Source of the DNA: Aurantimonas coralicida_A
Lineage (GTDB): Bacteria; Pseudomonadota; Alphaproteobacteria; Rhizobiales; Rhizobiaceae
DNA: 64,000 nt
Direction of reading: 5' to 3'
Assembly (NCBI RefSeq): GCF_036016755.1
Contig: NZ_JAYXIH010000006.1
Span: 87,668-151,667, forward strand
Part shown: positions 8,168 to 17,402 of the stretch, piece by piece
Numbering within the stretch: position 1 is the stretch's first letter
How the letters are laid out: each line of letters opens with the position of its first letter
Notes under the pieces: model-generated
What the model saw: only the letters and a program-made list of their open reading frames with translations
Databases searched by the model: none
Told to the model about the DNA's origin: nothing
Translations under genes and position numbers: made by a program

Positions 8168-8996
8168 TAGCCGCGCCCCGTCGGGCCGCGATCAACCGCC
8201 AGGGCAGAACAGGGATTTGCCCGCCGCGTCCAATATAGGTGCCGAAATTCGGATCGAAGCTGGGATACGCGCGGGTGCAGGCACTCAGCCATTCCCGCGT
8301 CCACGGCTCGCCAGAGCGCGCCTTGCGCACAGGGCGCGCGCTTCGATCCAACTTTGCGGCGGCATGTCGGTCATAGTTTGGAGCGATGCGGATGATCTTC
8401 GCGCCGCCGGTCTCGATGATGTCGATGCCGGAAGTCGGCATGGGACGGCGATCCAGCCGTTCGCGCGCCACGTCGATGACTCGCGGTCCGTTCGGCATGG
8501 CGCCGAGGCCGGAATGCCGCTTCCATGCCGAGGCGCGGGAGGGCAGGGCGCGGCGATCGGAGGATCCGGTGGATATCATCGTGAAGGAACCCTGCGAGCG
8601 TGCCGAAGCCCCCTGTTTCTCGACTGCGCGCCAAGCACGATTTCGCCCACGCACGGTCAGGACGTCGAAATTCGGCTTGCGTTTGATCGACCCGCCGTCC
8701 TCCAGAAACTCCTCCCGTTCATTGGTGGAATAGATATCGGGAGCGGTTCGTATGCCGCCCCCATCCTCGATCAACTCTTCCCGCTCGTCCGTGACGTAGA
8801 TATCGGGCGCAGTCCGGATGCCACCGCCATCCTCGAGAAATTCCTCGCTCTGAGCGGAAAAGTCGATGATCTGGGCGGTTCTGACGTCGCGATTACTGTT
8901 GTGGGACGTTTCGCTCGAAGCGGGCCCCGAGGCCAGCATTAGAAAGGACAGCGCAGCTGCGGTCGTGCGAATTGCCAAGCGGTTTCGGCGTTGCAT
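8100..8996 (-). CDS. BA14K-like secreted protein with three 22-residue repeats; 3' end probably frameshifted
   Basis: Starts at ATG 8996 after GGGAG, with a signal peptide (residues 1-29, cleavage near SSET). Residues 51-116 are three tandem 22-residue repeats built on EEFLEDGGGIRTAPDIY. The C-terminal segment ACTRAYPSFDPNFGTYIG resembles the BA14K domain of Rhizobiales (immunoreactive and lectin-like in Brucella). In the annotated frame the protein runs past this domain and 68 bp over the convergent MBL gene. Removing one G from the GGG at 8220-8222 gives GGKSLFCPGG and a stop at 8192, the Cys-ending tail expected of the family. So a one-base insertion or sequencing error is likely. Exact function unknown. 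Confidence 0.7.
   Translation of the reverse strand: MQRRNRLAIRTTAAALSFLMLASGPASSETSHNSNRDVRTAQIIDFSAQSEEFLEDGGGIRTAPDIYVTDEREELIEDGGGIRTAPDIYSTNEREEFLEDGGSIKRKPNFDVLTVRGRNRAWRAVEKQGASARSQGSFTMISTGSSDRRALPSRASAWKRHSGLGAMPNGPRVIDVARERLDRRPMPTSGIDIIETGGAKIIRIAPNYDRHAAAKLDRSARPVRKARSGEPWTREWLSACTRAYPSFDPNFGTYIGRGGQIPVLPWRLIAARRGAAIRSERGWYGARHQGVRPAHDRR
8649..8846 (-). repeat. Three tandem 66-bp coding repeats
   Basis: Three in-frame units of 22 codons inside the BA14K-like gene (residues 51-72, 73-94, 95-116). Units 1 and 2 are nearly identical in protein (EEFLEDGGGIRTAPDIYVTD against EELIEDGGGIRTAPDIYSTN); unit 3 has diverged after EEFLEDGGSI. Low copy number and exact 66-bp period fit expansion by slippage or unequal exchange. 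Confidence 0.8.
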
Positions 8997-9103
8997 GACG
9001 ATCTCCCGTTTAGGCCCCTTGCGAGGCGTTCGGCAGAGCCCTTGCACGTGGCGTGCCAGACGATTCTGTTCCATCCCGGCACTCCACCACGGAGATCGGA
9101 GAC

Positions 9104-9134
9104 AAAAAAGCCCGCCGTGCGATGCGCGGCGGGC
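9104..9134 (-). terminator. Rho-independent terminator of the cold-shock gene
   Basis: On the minus strand an 8-bp perfect stem (GCCCGCCG/CGGCGGGC, 9110-9117 with 9127-9134) with a 9-base loop is followed by six T (9104-9109). It lies 67 bp after the cold-shock stop. Confidence 0.85.
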
Positions 9135-9200
9135 TATCCCAAGCTATTTTGTCCCGTTACGGCACTTTCGCGCCGGTTTCATCGACGCTTCGGTCCGCCG

Positions 9201-9416
9201 TCAGTCGGCCGCTTCGAGGTTGACAGCCTTGGGGCCCTTGCCGCGCTTGTCGGGTTCGGTTTCGTACGAGACCTTCTGGTTCTCCTCCAGACCAGGCAGG
9301 CCGGATGCCTGCACTGCCGAGATATGAACGAAGATGTCCACGCCGCCGTCGTCCGGCTTGATGAAGCCGAAGCCTTTCTCGGTATTGAAGAATTTGACCG
9401 TCCCGGTTTGTGCCAT
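9201..9416 (-). CDS. Cold-shock domain protein (CspA family)
   Basis: A 71-residue single-domain RNA/ssDNA-binding protein. RNP1 is KGFGFIKP and RNP2 is VDIFVHISAV, both intact. The ending (YETEPDKRGKGPKAVNL) is the usual alphaproteobacterial form. Such proteins melt mRNA secondary structure at low temperature or in stationary phase. The start is ATG 9416; the longer frame to 9497 is upstream leader. The region 9417-9704, between this gene and the divergent peptidase-like gene, is non-coding and presumably holds the leader and both promoters; I see no convincing box in it. The gene has its own strong terminator. Confidence 0.95.
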   Translation of the reverse strand: MAQTGTVKFFNTEKGFGFIKPDDGGVDIFVHISAVQASGLPGLEENQKVSYETEPDKRGKGPKAVNLEAAD

Positions 9417-9713
9417 TATCGGGGTCCTTATCCTGGCATTACGTGTCGCCGTGTGGCGGTGGCAGGCAAGTCTTGACGAGGAAGGGAACCGATACATCGT
9501 GGTATCCGGTTTCGGTATACCACCCGGAGGAGGCGCCTCCGATACGCAGTTCGTCCATTACCTTTGTTCGCGAAATTGCCCAAACATCCCTTGAATGCTA
9601 TCCCGCGCCGGGCGTTGCAAGTAAAAGTTTCTTGGCAAGCTTCACGTTTCATTTTGGGACAGGCGGTCTCACCCGACCTCCCGCACCGCCCACTGTTCAG
9701 GCTCATGCGTTCC

Positions 9714-10364
9714 ATGTCGTTACTCTTCGCCGGCTTTTCTTCCTTTCCGAGCGCGCCGCGCAATCCGACCGAGGATCTGGCGCGCGCGTTGCAGTGCGAG
9801 CGAGTCCGCTCCGATGGTCTCCACGCTGAGATTCTGCCCGTCGAGTGGGAGGGGAGCTGGTCGCGGCTTAAGGCCGCGATCGAAGCCGTGCGCCCGACGA
9901 CCGTTGTGCTGTTCGGCCTCCACCAGCGCGCCGAACGCCTTCGCATCGAACTGGTCGCGCGCAACCGTCGCGAGCTCGGCCATGCCGACGCGGTCGGCGG
10001 CTTCCCATCGGGCCCGGCGGTGCTGGACGGTCCCCAGTCGCTGCCTGCAAATCTACCGTGGAACGACGTCGCCGCCGCCTTGCGCAGTGCCGGCGCCTCC
10101 TTCGAGTGGTCGACCAATGCCGGCGGCTATCTCTGCAACGATACGTTCTACCGCCTTGCCCATTATGCCACAGCGCTCGGCGTGCAGCGTTTCGGTTTCA
10201 TCCATGTTCCGCTGAGCGATGAGGCGGTGGCTGACACCGTCGCGAGCGAAGCGGTGCCGGACGTGTTCTGCAGCGTGCCGGCGGCAACCATCGAACGGGC
10301 GGCGCGGGCGCTGGCGGCGGCGTTGCACGCCGGCGCGGACGCGAGCCAGGAAGCGTACCTATGA
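9714..10364 (+). CDS. Pyroglutamyl-peptidase I-like (C15) protein
   Basis: 216 residues. It follows the C15 cysteine peptidase plan: an FAGFSSFPSAPRNPT start (GFgPF-like), a Glu in RIELVARN, a Cys in NAGGYLCNDTFY and a His in FGFIHVPL, matching the Glu-Cys-His triad of enzymes that remove N-terminal pyroglutamate. The first motif is degenerate, so the substrate may differ. ATG 9714 is chosen by family alignment; ATG 9705 in the same frame is equally possible and no strong ribosome-binding site decides. The stop overlaps the methyltransferase start by ATGA (10361-10364), so the two are coupled. Confidence 0.8.
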   Translation: MSLLFAGFSSFPSAPRNPTEDLARALQCERVRSDGLHAEILPVEWEGSWSRLKAAIEAVRPTTVVLFGLHQRAERLRIELVARNRRELGHADAVGGFPSGPAVLDGPQSLPANLPWNDVAAALRSAGASFEWSTNAGGYLCNDTFYRLAHYATALGVQRFGFIHVPLSDEAVADTVASEAVPDVFCSVPAATIERAARALAAALHAGADASQEAYL

Positions 10365-11182
10365 GCGGGTTCGACGAAGCGGCGTTGACGGACGCCTATG
10401 AAAGGGCGCTTTCGCTGGAAAAGGCCGGCGCGCACGCGGCCGCTGCCGAAGCCTATCGCGAGTGTCTGGTGATCGATCCCGAGGACCATGGTGGCGCGGC
10501 GGTCCGCATCGCGGCGATGGGTCTGGGCGAGGCTCCGGAATCGGCCGGCGATGCCTATGTGGCGACGCTGTTCGACCAGCATGCCGAGGCGTTCGAGGAC
10601 ATTCTGGTGCGCCAGCTCCGCTACGGCGTTCCAGCGCTGATGGCTGCTCGAATCGCAGAGATCGCGCCCGGTCCCTACCAGCGCGTGCTCGATCTCGGTT
10701 GCGGCACCGGGCTTGCCGGCGAGGCGCTACGGGATCGGGCGACGACACTGCTCGGCGTCGATCTGTCGGAAGGCATGATCGAGACGTGTTTCGACAAGGG
10801 TATCTACGACGATCTCTATATCGGCGAGGCAGTCGGCTTCCTCGCCGAGTTCGACGAGGAAGAACCGTTCGACCTGATCGTCGCCGCCGACGTGCTGCCT
10901 TATCTCGGCGGCCTCGACGCGCTGTTTTCCGGAGTCGCCGCACGGTTGGCGCCCGGCGGAATCTTCGGATTTTCAACCGAGACGCTGTCCGAGGCGACAT
11001 TCGCCGGACGCGATTTCATGGTCGGCCCGCACCAGCGCTTCCATCACCGCGAGACGTATCTTGGGGACCGGCTCGCGGCGCATGGCTTCGATTGCCTGGA
11101 ATGCGGACCGATCGTCGTCCGCCTCCAGGAGGGGCAGCCGGCCCCTGGTCATCTGGTGCTGGCGCGGCGTCGGGACTGGTGA
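10361..11182 (+). CDS. TPR-like/class I SAM methyltransferase
   Basis: 273 residues. A helical TPR-like N-terminus (residues 1-50, AYERALSLEKAGAHAAAAEA) is followed by a class I methyltransferase: motif I VLDLGCGTGLAGEAL, an acidic ribose-binding loop LLGVDLSEGMIE, then FDLIVAADVLPYLG and LAPGGIFGFSTE. Proteins with this layout are annotated as predicted TPR methyltransferases in Proteobacteria; the substrate is unknown. It is translationally coupled to the C15-like gene. The 88 bp after it, before the convergent FAH-family gene, show nothing recognisable. Confidence 0.85.
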   Translation: MSGFDEAALTDAYERALSLEKAGAHAAAAEAYRECLVIDPEDHGGAAVRIAAMGLGEAPESAGDAYVATLFDQHAEAFEDILVRQLRYGVPALMAARIAEIAPGPYQRVLDLGCGTGLAGEALRDRATTLLGVDLSEGMIETCFDKGIYDDLYIGEAVGFLAEFDEEEPFDLIVAADVLPYLGGLDALFSGVAARLAPGGIFGFSTETLSEATFAGRDFMVGPHQRFHHRETYLGDRLAAHGFDCLECGPIVVRLQEGQPAPGHLVLARRRDW

Positions 11183-11270
11183 GCCGACACTGCGTCAGAT
11201 TTATACGGCGGCGGCAGGGGCGGGGGCGCTTCGCTAGCCATGCCGGTCATCCCCGCCGCTGACTGCCGAG

Positions 11271-12113
11271 TCAGGCCGAAACGACCGTCTGCCTCTGCTC
11301 GCCGAGGCCTTCGATCCCGAGCGTCATGACGTCGCCCACCTTGAGATACTTCGGCGGCTTCATACCCATCCCGACTCCCGGCGGCGTGCCGGTCGAGATC
11401 ACGTCACCAGGCATCAACGTGAGAAACTGCGACAGGTAAGACACCATGTGCGGCACGTTGAAGATCAGCGTGTTGGTGTTGCCGGTCTGGCGGCGTTCGC
11501 CGTTGACGTCGAGCCACATGGCGAGATTGTGGACATCGCCGACTTCGTCGCGTGTCACCAACCAGGGACCGAGCGGACCGAAGGTGTCGTGGCTCTTGCC
11601 CTTGGTCCACTGGCCCATGCGCTTGGTCTGGAAGTCGCGTTCGGACACGTCGTTCATGATCGCAAAGCCTGCGACGTGGTTCATCGCGTCGGCTTCGGAC
11701 ACGTATTTCGCCTTGGCTCCGATGACGATCGCAAGCTCGACCTCCCAGTCGAGAGCCTGCGAGCCGCGCGGCATTTCGACGTCGTCGTTGGGACCGCACA
11801 GCGCGGACAGCGCCTTGGCGAAGAGGATCGGTTCGCTCGGCGGCTCTGCGCCGGTCTCGGCGGCGTGGTCCGAATAGTTCAGGCCAATGCACAGGATCTT
11901 CTGGATTTGCCCGACGCAGGGGCCCATGCGCGGCGTGCCGTCGACCGCGGGGAGGCTGGAAGGATCGAGAGCCTTCAGCTTGGCAAGCCCGGCGTCGGAG
12001 AGGACGTCTCCCGCGATGTCGCCGACATGGGCGCCAAGATCGCGCAGGGTGCCGTTGGCGTCGATAAGTCCCGGCTTTTCTTTGCCCGAGGGGCCATAGC
12101 GAACGAGTTTCAT
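11271..12113 (-). CDS. Fumarylacetoacetate hydrolase-family protein
   Basis: 280 residues with the FAH fold: an N-terminal cap domain (1-70), then LCIGLNYSDHAAETG, metal ligands in DWEVELAIVIG (ExE) and AIMNDVSERDFQ (Asp), and FNVPHMVSYLSQFLTLMPGDVISTGTPPGVGMG. Members hydrolyse or decarboxylate 1,3-dioxo acids (5-oxopent-3-ene-tricarboxylate, acylpyruvates, ureidoglycolate-like compounds). The nearest naming would be 2-hydroxyhepta-2,4-diene-1,7-dioate isomerase or ureidoglycolate lyase, which sequence alone cannot decide. It lies 50 bp downstream of the SDR gene on the same strand and is probably one catabolic operon with it. Confidence 0.85.
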   Translation of the reverse strand: MKLVRYGPSGKEKPGLIDANGTLRDLGAHVGDIAGDVLSDAGLAKLKALDPSSLPAVDGTPRMGPCVGQIQKILCIGLNYSDHAAETGAEPPSEPILFAKALSALCGPNDDVEMPRGSQALDWEVELAIVIGAKAKYVSEADAMNHVAGFAIMNDVSERDFQTKRMGQWTKGKSHDTFGPLGPWLVTRDEVGDVHNLAMWLDVNGERRQTGNTNTLIFNVPHMVSYLSQFLTLMPGDVISTGTPPGVGMGMKPPKYLKVGDVMTLGIEGLGEQRQTVVSA

Positions 12114-12163
12114 GGTGCGTTGTCCGTCCTTCTAACGTGATGGGCAGGAAAAGCGTCGGCGCC

Positions 12164-12910
12164 TCAGTAGACGGCGCGGCCGCCGGAAATGTCGAACACC
12201 GCGCCGGTCGAAAACGAGCAGTCCTCGGAGGCGAGCCAGGCGATCATTGCGGCGACCTCGGCGGGCTCGACAAAGCGATTGAGCGGGATTTTCGACAGCA
12301 TGTAGTCGATGTGCTCCTGGCTCATCTGGTCGAAGATCGCAGTGCGCGCGGCGGCCGGGGTGATGCAATTGACCAGGATGCCGGTGCCGGCAAGCTCCTT
12401 GCCAAGCGATTTGGTCAGGCCGATGAGGCCGGCCTTCGAGGCCGAATAATGCGAGGCGTTGGGATTGCCTTCCTTGCCGGCGATCGAGGCGATGTTGACG
12501 ATCCGGCCATAGCCCTTTTCCAGCATCAGCGGCACGACCGCACGGCTGGTCAGGAATGGCGCGACGAGATTGACCTCGATGGTCCTGCGCCAGACGTCGG
12601 GCTCCAACTCCCAGGTCTTGCCGTTGCCGCCGGTAATGCCGGCATTGTTGACGAGGATGTCGATCGCTCCGGCCTTGGCGAAGGCGTCCTTCGCGGCCGC
12701 TGCCACCGCGTTGGCGTCGGTCAGTTCGACCGTCTGGCCGCTGGCCTTCGCACCGAGCTGAGTCACCGCTTCCTCGATCGCCGCGCCATCGACATCCCAC
12801 AGTACCGCCGAACCGCCGCTGGCGAGAATTCGCTCGGCGGTGGCCAGGCCGATGCCGCGCGCGCCGCCGGTGATGATCGCCGTGCGTCCCTGAAGATCGA
12901 TGCGGTTCAT
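12164..12910 (-). CDS. Short-chain dehydrogenase/reductase (classical SDR)
   Basis: 248 residues, classical SDR: a cofactor loop TGGARGIG near residue 15, an acidic residue in AVLWDVDG favouring NAD, the NNAG motif (VNNAGITGG), Ser in NIASIAG, and the catalytic YSASK. The ending GAVFDISGGRAVY is typical. These enzymes oxidise a secondary alcohol or reduce a ketone; the pairing with the FAH-family gene suggests a sugar-acid or aromatic-derived substrate, which is inference. The start is ATG 12910, preceded by GGGGGA. Confidence 0.9.
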   Translation of the reverse strand: MNRIDLQGRTAIITGGARGIGLATAERILASGGSAVLWDVDGAAIEEAVTQLGAKASGQTVELTDANAVAAAAKDAFAKAGAIDILVNNAGITGGNGKTWELEPDVWRRTIEVNLVAPFLTSRAVVPLMLEKGYGRIVNIASIAGKEGNPNASHYSASKAGLIGLTKSLGKELAGTGILVNCITPAAARTAIFDQMSQEHIDYMLSKIPLNRFVEPAEVAAMIAWLASEDCSFSTGAVFDISGGRAVY

Positions 12911-13093
12911 GAGAATCCCCCAAATGGCGGCTCGCGCCGGTCCAACCTTGCGGCCTCATGACATATCGCGGAGAAGGGTGCAATGTATACGTTAGGAGGT
13001 GCGGCTCCAGTTTGTGACCTGAAGTTGGAACAGCCCCTAATCGCGCCGATCGCTCATTTTCTATATGCTTCGCGGAAAGCATGGGAGCACGAG

Positions 13094-13408
13094 ATGTCGA
13101 AAGCGAGTCCCGCGTTGGAAGCGTTCATTGACGAAACGATCCGAAGGGGTCGTGAGAAAGGCTACGTCCCAACAATTTTTATAGGTATGCGCCAACAACT
13201 TGGAACCCGACCTGCCATAGCCAAACTTGTCCAGAGTGGTGATCTTCAGAGCGGCTTCAAGCGCCTGCACAAACTCAATCTGCTGGATTGGACAATCGAA
13301 GCCGCGGTAGAGAAGTTCCCTAACGAATTCACCGCTGACGATCTTGGATGCGCATCATTTCGGCTTCGTGAAGCGAGAAAGGGGGATGGCAATGCCGACC
13401 GGACCTAG
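13094..13408 (+). CDS. Small hypothetical protein
   Basis: 104 residues, not recognised. Start ATG 13094 has GGGAG six bases before. Predicted mostly helical, basic, no signal peptide or membrane segment; residues 20-45 (REKGYVPTIFIGMRQQLG) and a later LHKLNLLDWTIE stretch look like a small helical DNA- or protein-contacting module. Base composition in 12980-13340 is visibly lower in GC than the neighbours. It probably forms a pair with the tiny ORF that overlaps its 3' end. The longer frame to 12983 lacks a ribosome-binding site. Confidence 0.6.
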   Translation: MSKASPALEAFIDETIRRGREKGYVPTIFIGMRQQLGTRPAIAKLVQSGDLQSGFKRLHKLNLLDWTIEAAVEKFPNEFTADDLGCASFRLREARKGDGNADRT

Positions 13409-13484
13409 AGACGAGAAGCGCCCCGCCGCCGTCATCGGCAATGTCGTTCGCGCCATGCGGATCGACTCCAACGAAGGCGCATGA
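13392..13484 (+). CDS. Very small ORF (30 codons), possibly the remnant or short form of a conserved small protein
   Basis: ATG 13392 to TGA 13484, overlapping the previous gene by 17 bp in another frame. The encoded peptide contains EKRPAAVIGNVVRAMRI, which resembles, from memory, short proteins with a KRPADVIG-type core found in pairs with small unknown genes in alphaproteobacteria. No strong ribosome-binding site. Too short for normal gene calling; could be real or a remnant. Confidence 0.35.
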   Translation: MPTGPRDEKRPAAVIGNVVRAMRIDSNEGA

Positions 13485-13519
13485 TGAAGACCTGACGGCC
13501 CCCCGGAGCTGAGGCATGG

Positions 13520-14286
13520 TCAGATCGCCAGGTACTGGAGACGCAATTCCTTGTTGTCGATGATCTCCTGGGCGGTGCCATCGAAAACCACTTCGCCCAT
13601 TTCCAGGATGATCGCCCGGTCCGCCAGATGCAGCGCGGCGATGGCGTTTTGTTCGACCAGGATCGTGGTGATGCCCAGCTGTTTGATCTCTTCCAGAATC
13701 CGCTCGATCTCATGCACGATCACCGGCGCCAGGCCTTCATAGGGCTCGTCGAGCAGCAGCAGTTTCACCTCGCGGGCGAGGGCCCTCGCCACCGCGAGCA
13801 TCTGCTGCTCGCCGCCTGACATCGTCGTGCCTTCCTGGGTGCGGCGCTCCGCCAGCCGCGGGAAGTGATCGTAGATGCGCTCCAGCGTCCAGCCGATTGG
13901 CTTTTCGATCTGGGCGAGCTTGAGGTTTTCCTCGACGGTCAGGCCCGGGATGATCCGCCGGTCCTCGGGAACGAGCTGGATACCGGCCTGGGCCGCCTGA
14001 TAGCTCTGCATTTCGTGCAGCGGCTGGCCTTCCAGCCAGATCTCGCCGCGCTTGAGTTCGGGTTGCCCGGCGCGGGCGATGGTGCGCAGCGTCGAGGTCT
14101 TGCCGGCGCCGTTGCGGCCAAGCAGCGCCAGGATCTCGCCCTCGCGCACCTCGAAGGATACGCCCTGGACAATGTAGCTTTCGCCGTAATAGGCGTGCAG
14201 GTCCCGCGCGGCGAAGAACGGCGTCGCACCGGTCCCGGCCGCAGGGCGAGGGGAGGCCGGGCGTTCCGTCGTGGCGATGGTCTCGC

Positions 14287-14290
<4 letters not shown>
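13520..14290 (-). CDS. livF: Branched-chain amino acid/amide ABC transporter ATP-binding protein LivF
   Basis: 256 residues, LivF class: Walker A GRNGAGKTS, signature TMSGGEQQMLAVARAL, Walker B KLLLLDEPYEGLAP and switch VEQN (in TILVEQNAIAAL). It energises import together with LivG. The N-terminal 27 residues (SETIATTERPASPRPAAG region) are a low-complexity extension not usual for LivF. The start is ATG 14290, overlapping the livG stop by 4 bp. It is the last gene of livKHMGF; no intrinsic terminator is obvious after its stop. Confidence 0.9.
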
Positions 14291-15042
<752 letters not shown>

Positions 15043-15052
15043 GCCGGTTCCT

Positions 15053-16294
15053 CTATTCCGCGGCCGAATGGGCCGAGTGCGGCATGTCGGGCATTTGTTT
15101 ATTGCCCGCCGTCTTCGGCCTGCGGACGATGCCGCCGATCCGGCGCAGTCCTTCCATGATGCCGCCCGGCAGCGCGATCACCAGGATCATGAACAGAAGG
15201 CCGAGCGTCAACAGCCAGCCTTCGCCGACGAAGGGGCTGGTGATCGCCACCATCGTCTCCTGCGCCCAGTCGGGCAGGAAGTCGAAGGTGCGATAGAGGA
15301 AGCTGTCGTTGAACGAGGAGAAGATCTGCTCGAGATATTTCATCACCGCCGCGCCGATGACCGGCCCGAGCAGCGTGCCGACGCCACCGAGGATGGTCAT
15401 CAGAACGACTTCGCCCGATGCGGTCCACTGCATGCGGTCGGCGCCCGCCAGCGGGTCGGTGACGGCCAGAAGACCGCCCGCAAGGCCGGCATACATGCCC
15501 GAAATGACAAAGGCGGTGAGTAGATAGGGCCGGGTGTTGAAGCCGGTGAAGGCCATCCGGTTCTGGTTGGATTTGATGGCGAGCAACATCATGCCGAAGG
15601 TCGAATTCTTGATCCGCATCGCCAGGAAGAAGGCAAGGATCAAAAGGATCGCGCAGAAATAGAAGCCGGCCCATCCCTGCAGTTCGATTCCGAAGAAGTT
15701 TGGCGATGGCAGCGACGCGGAGGCGGTGCCGAAGGCGCGGTCGATGATCCGCGGATCGCTGCGGGAGATCTGCAGGCCCGTCTCGCCATTGGTGATCGGC
15801 GTCAGCACCGAATAGGCGAGGTTGTAGGACATCTGCGCGAAGGCCAGCGTCAGGATCGAGAAGTAGATGCCCGACCTGCGCAGGCTGACGAAGCCGATGG
15901 CCAGCGCGAACACGCCGGCGACGAGGATCGCGAAGACCAGCCCGAAGACGGCGTTCATCGACAAGAGCTTGAACATCCAGACCGCAGCATAGGAGCCCGC
16001 TCCCAGGAAGGCGGCATGGCCGAAGGACAGATAGCCGGAGAAGCCGAACAGGATGTTGAAGCCGAGCGCGAAGATCCCGAAGATCGCGAACTTCTGCAGG
16101 ATGTCTGGATAACCGGCGCCGATCGGCGCCAGCCAGATCGGCATGGTCAGTATCGCCGCCGCGAAAAGCGCGACATAGACATAATCCCCCATCGGCCCCT
16201 CGAAGAAGCCGCGCTGGCGCTTGGCTGCCGGCGGAGTCGAACGATGCGGACCGGTCTCGGCGGTCGATACGGAGGGTGAAACAGCGCTGTTCAT
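15053..16294 (-). CDS. livM: Branched-chain amino acid/amide ABC transporter permease LivM
   Basis: 413 residues. A polar N-terminal tail (about 35 residues with ETGPHRSTPPAAKRQRG) precedes 8-10 membrane segments. The LivM-type core includes FGFSGYLSFGHAAFLGAGSYAAV, a marker of this permease family, and the loop GYASAGVV-like region near GGVGTLLGPVIGAAV. It forms the channel with LivH. The gap to livH is 4 bp. Confidence 0.9.
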   Translation of the reverse strand: MNSAVSPSVSTAETGPHRSTPPAAKRQRGFFEGPMGDYVYVALFAAAILTMPIWLAPIGAGYPDILQKFAIFGIFALGFNILFGFSGYLSFGHAAFLGAGSYAAVWMFKLLSMNAVFGLVFAILVAGVFALAIGFVSLRRSGIYFSILTLAFAQMSYNLAYSVLTPITNGETGLQISRSDPRIIDRAFGTASASLPSPNFFGIELQGWAGFYFCAILLILAFFLAMRIKNSTFGMMLLAIKSNQNRMAFTGFNTRPYLLTAFVISGMYAGLAGGLLAVTDPLAGADRMQWTASGEVVLMTILGGVGTLLGPVIGAAVMKYLEQIFSSFNDSFLYRTFDFLPDWAQETMVAITSPFVGEGWLLTLGLLFMILVIALPGGIMEGLRRIGGIVRRPKTAGNKQMPDMPHSAHSAAE

Positions 16295-16298
16295 CGGA

Positions 16299-17312
16299 TC
16301 AGACCTCCATGACGCCCTTGCGGCCCATCAAGCCGCGTGGACGGACGAGCAGGACGACGACGGCGACGAGATAAATGATGATCTGGTCGATGCCCGGAAC
16401 GATGTCCTTGACCTCGGTCAGCGAGGCGAAGGACTGCAGGATTCCCAGCAAGAAGCCGGCAACCACCGCGCCGGGAAGCGATCCCATGCCCCCGACGACG
16501 ACGACGACGAATGACAAGACCAGGAAATCCATCCCCAGATGGTAGTTCGGCGCGAGGATCGGCGTGTACATGACGCCGGCAAGGCCCGCGACGACCGCGG
16601 CCAGCCCGAAGACGATCGAGAACTTGCGGCCGATATTGATCCCGAGCAGGCCGACGGTCTCGCGATCCGCCATCCCGGCCCTGACGACCATGCCGAAGGT
16701 GGTCAGTTGCAAGAAGGCGAAGACGGCGGCGATGACGACGAGCGAGAACAGGAAATAGACGATCCGCCACATCGGATAGCTGATGCCCGTGACCCCGAAC
16801 CATTGGCCAATGTCGGCGCTGCCGGCCAGCGCCGGGGGCGCTGTGAGCGGGATCGGGTTGGCGCCGAAATAGTGCTTGACGATCTCCTGCAACACGATCG
16901 CCAGGCCGAAGGTCACCAGAATCTGCTCGGCATGGCTGCGCTTGTAGAAGAAGCGGATGAGCCCGCGCTCCATGGCGAGGCCGATCAAGAGCATGACCGG
17001 GATCGCCACCAGGACCGACAGGGGGACAGCCCAGTCGACGATCGCGCGGCCGGTGTCTCCCCACCAGATCTCCAGATAGGGAATTTCCTTGTAGGCCTCG
17101 AAAAACGTGACGCTCTCGTCGCGGATCCGCTCGGAGATCGTCAGCAATTTGGTGAAGGCCACGGCACAGAAGGCGCCGAGCATGAACAGCGCGCCATGGG
17201 CGAAATTGACCACACCCAGGGTGCCGAAGATCAATGTCAGGCCGAGGGCGATCAGCGCGTAGGCGCCGCCCTTGTCGAGCCCGTTCAAGACCTGAAGAAT
17301 AATGGCGTCCAT
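16299..17312 (-). CDS. livH: Branched-chain amino acid/amide ABC transporter permease LivH
   Basis: 337 residues with about eight membrane segments. The N-terminal hallmark ALIALGLTLIFGTLGVVNFAHG is clear, as is the C-terminal FVVVVVGGMGSLPGAVVAG. It contains a longer than usual loop around residues 60-85 (RIRDESVTFFEAYKEIPYLE), seen in amide/urea-type relatives, so the substrate may be an amide or urea rather than Leu/Ile/Val. A strong hairpin (17356-17383) lies between livK and this gene. Confidence 0.9.
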   Translation of the reverse strand: MDAIILQVLNGLDKGGAYALIALGLTLIFGTLGVVNFAHGALFMLGAFCAVAFTKLLTISERIRDESVTFFEAYKEIPYLEIWWGDTGRAIVDWAVPLSVLVAIPVMLLIGLAMERGLIRFFYKRSHAEQILVTFGLAIVLQEIVKHYFGANPIPLTAPPALAGSADIGQWFGVTGISYPMWRIVYFLFSLVVIAAVFAFLQLTTFGMVVRAGMADRETVGLLGINIGRKFSIVFGLAAVVAGLAGVMYTPILAPNYHLGMDFLVLSFVVVVVGGMGSLPGAVVAGFLLGILQSFASLTEVKDIVPGIDQIIIYLVAVVVLLVRPRGLMGRKGVMEV

Positions 17313-17355
17313 AGGTCCCTCTGATCGATCCTATCGATCCTCGCGAAAGCTTGAT

Positions 17356-17383
17356 GGGCCGCCGGCCCTTCGGTCGGCGGCCC
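17356..17383 (-). promoter_or_regulatory. GC-rich hairpin between livK and livH
   Basis: A perfect 9-bp stem (GGGCCGCCG/CGGCGGCCC) with a 10-base loop and no U-run. In binding-protein operons such a hairpin protects the upstream mRNA or partly stops transcription, so that binding protein is made in excess over permease. Function inferred. Confidence 0.6.
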
Positions 17384-17402
17384 TCATCATGTCAGCCCTG
17401 GA

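Noticed and set aside
9563..9713. N-terminal extension of the C15-like gene
   Set aside because: Extra 50 residues are basic, unlike the family, and the region is the cold-shock/peptidase intergenic spacer.
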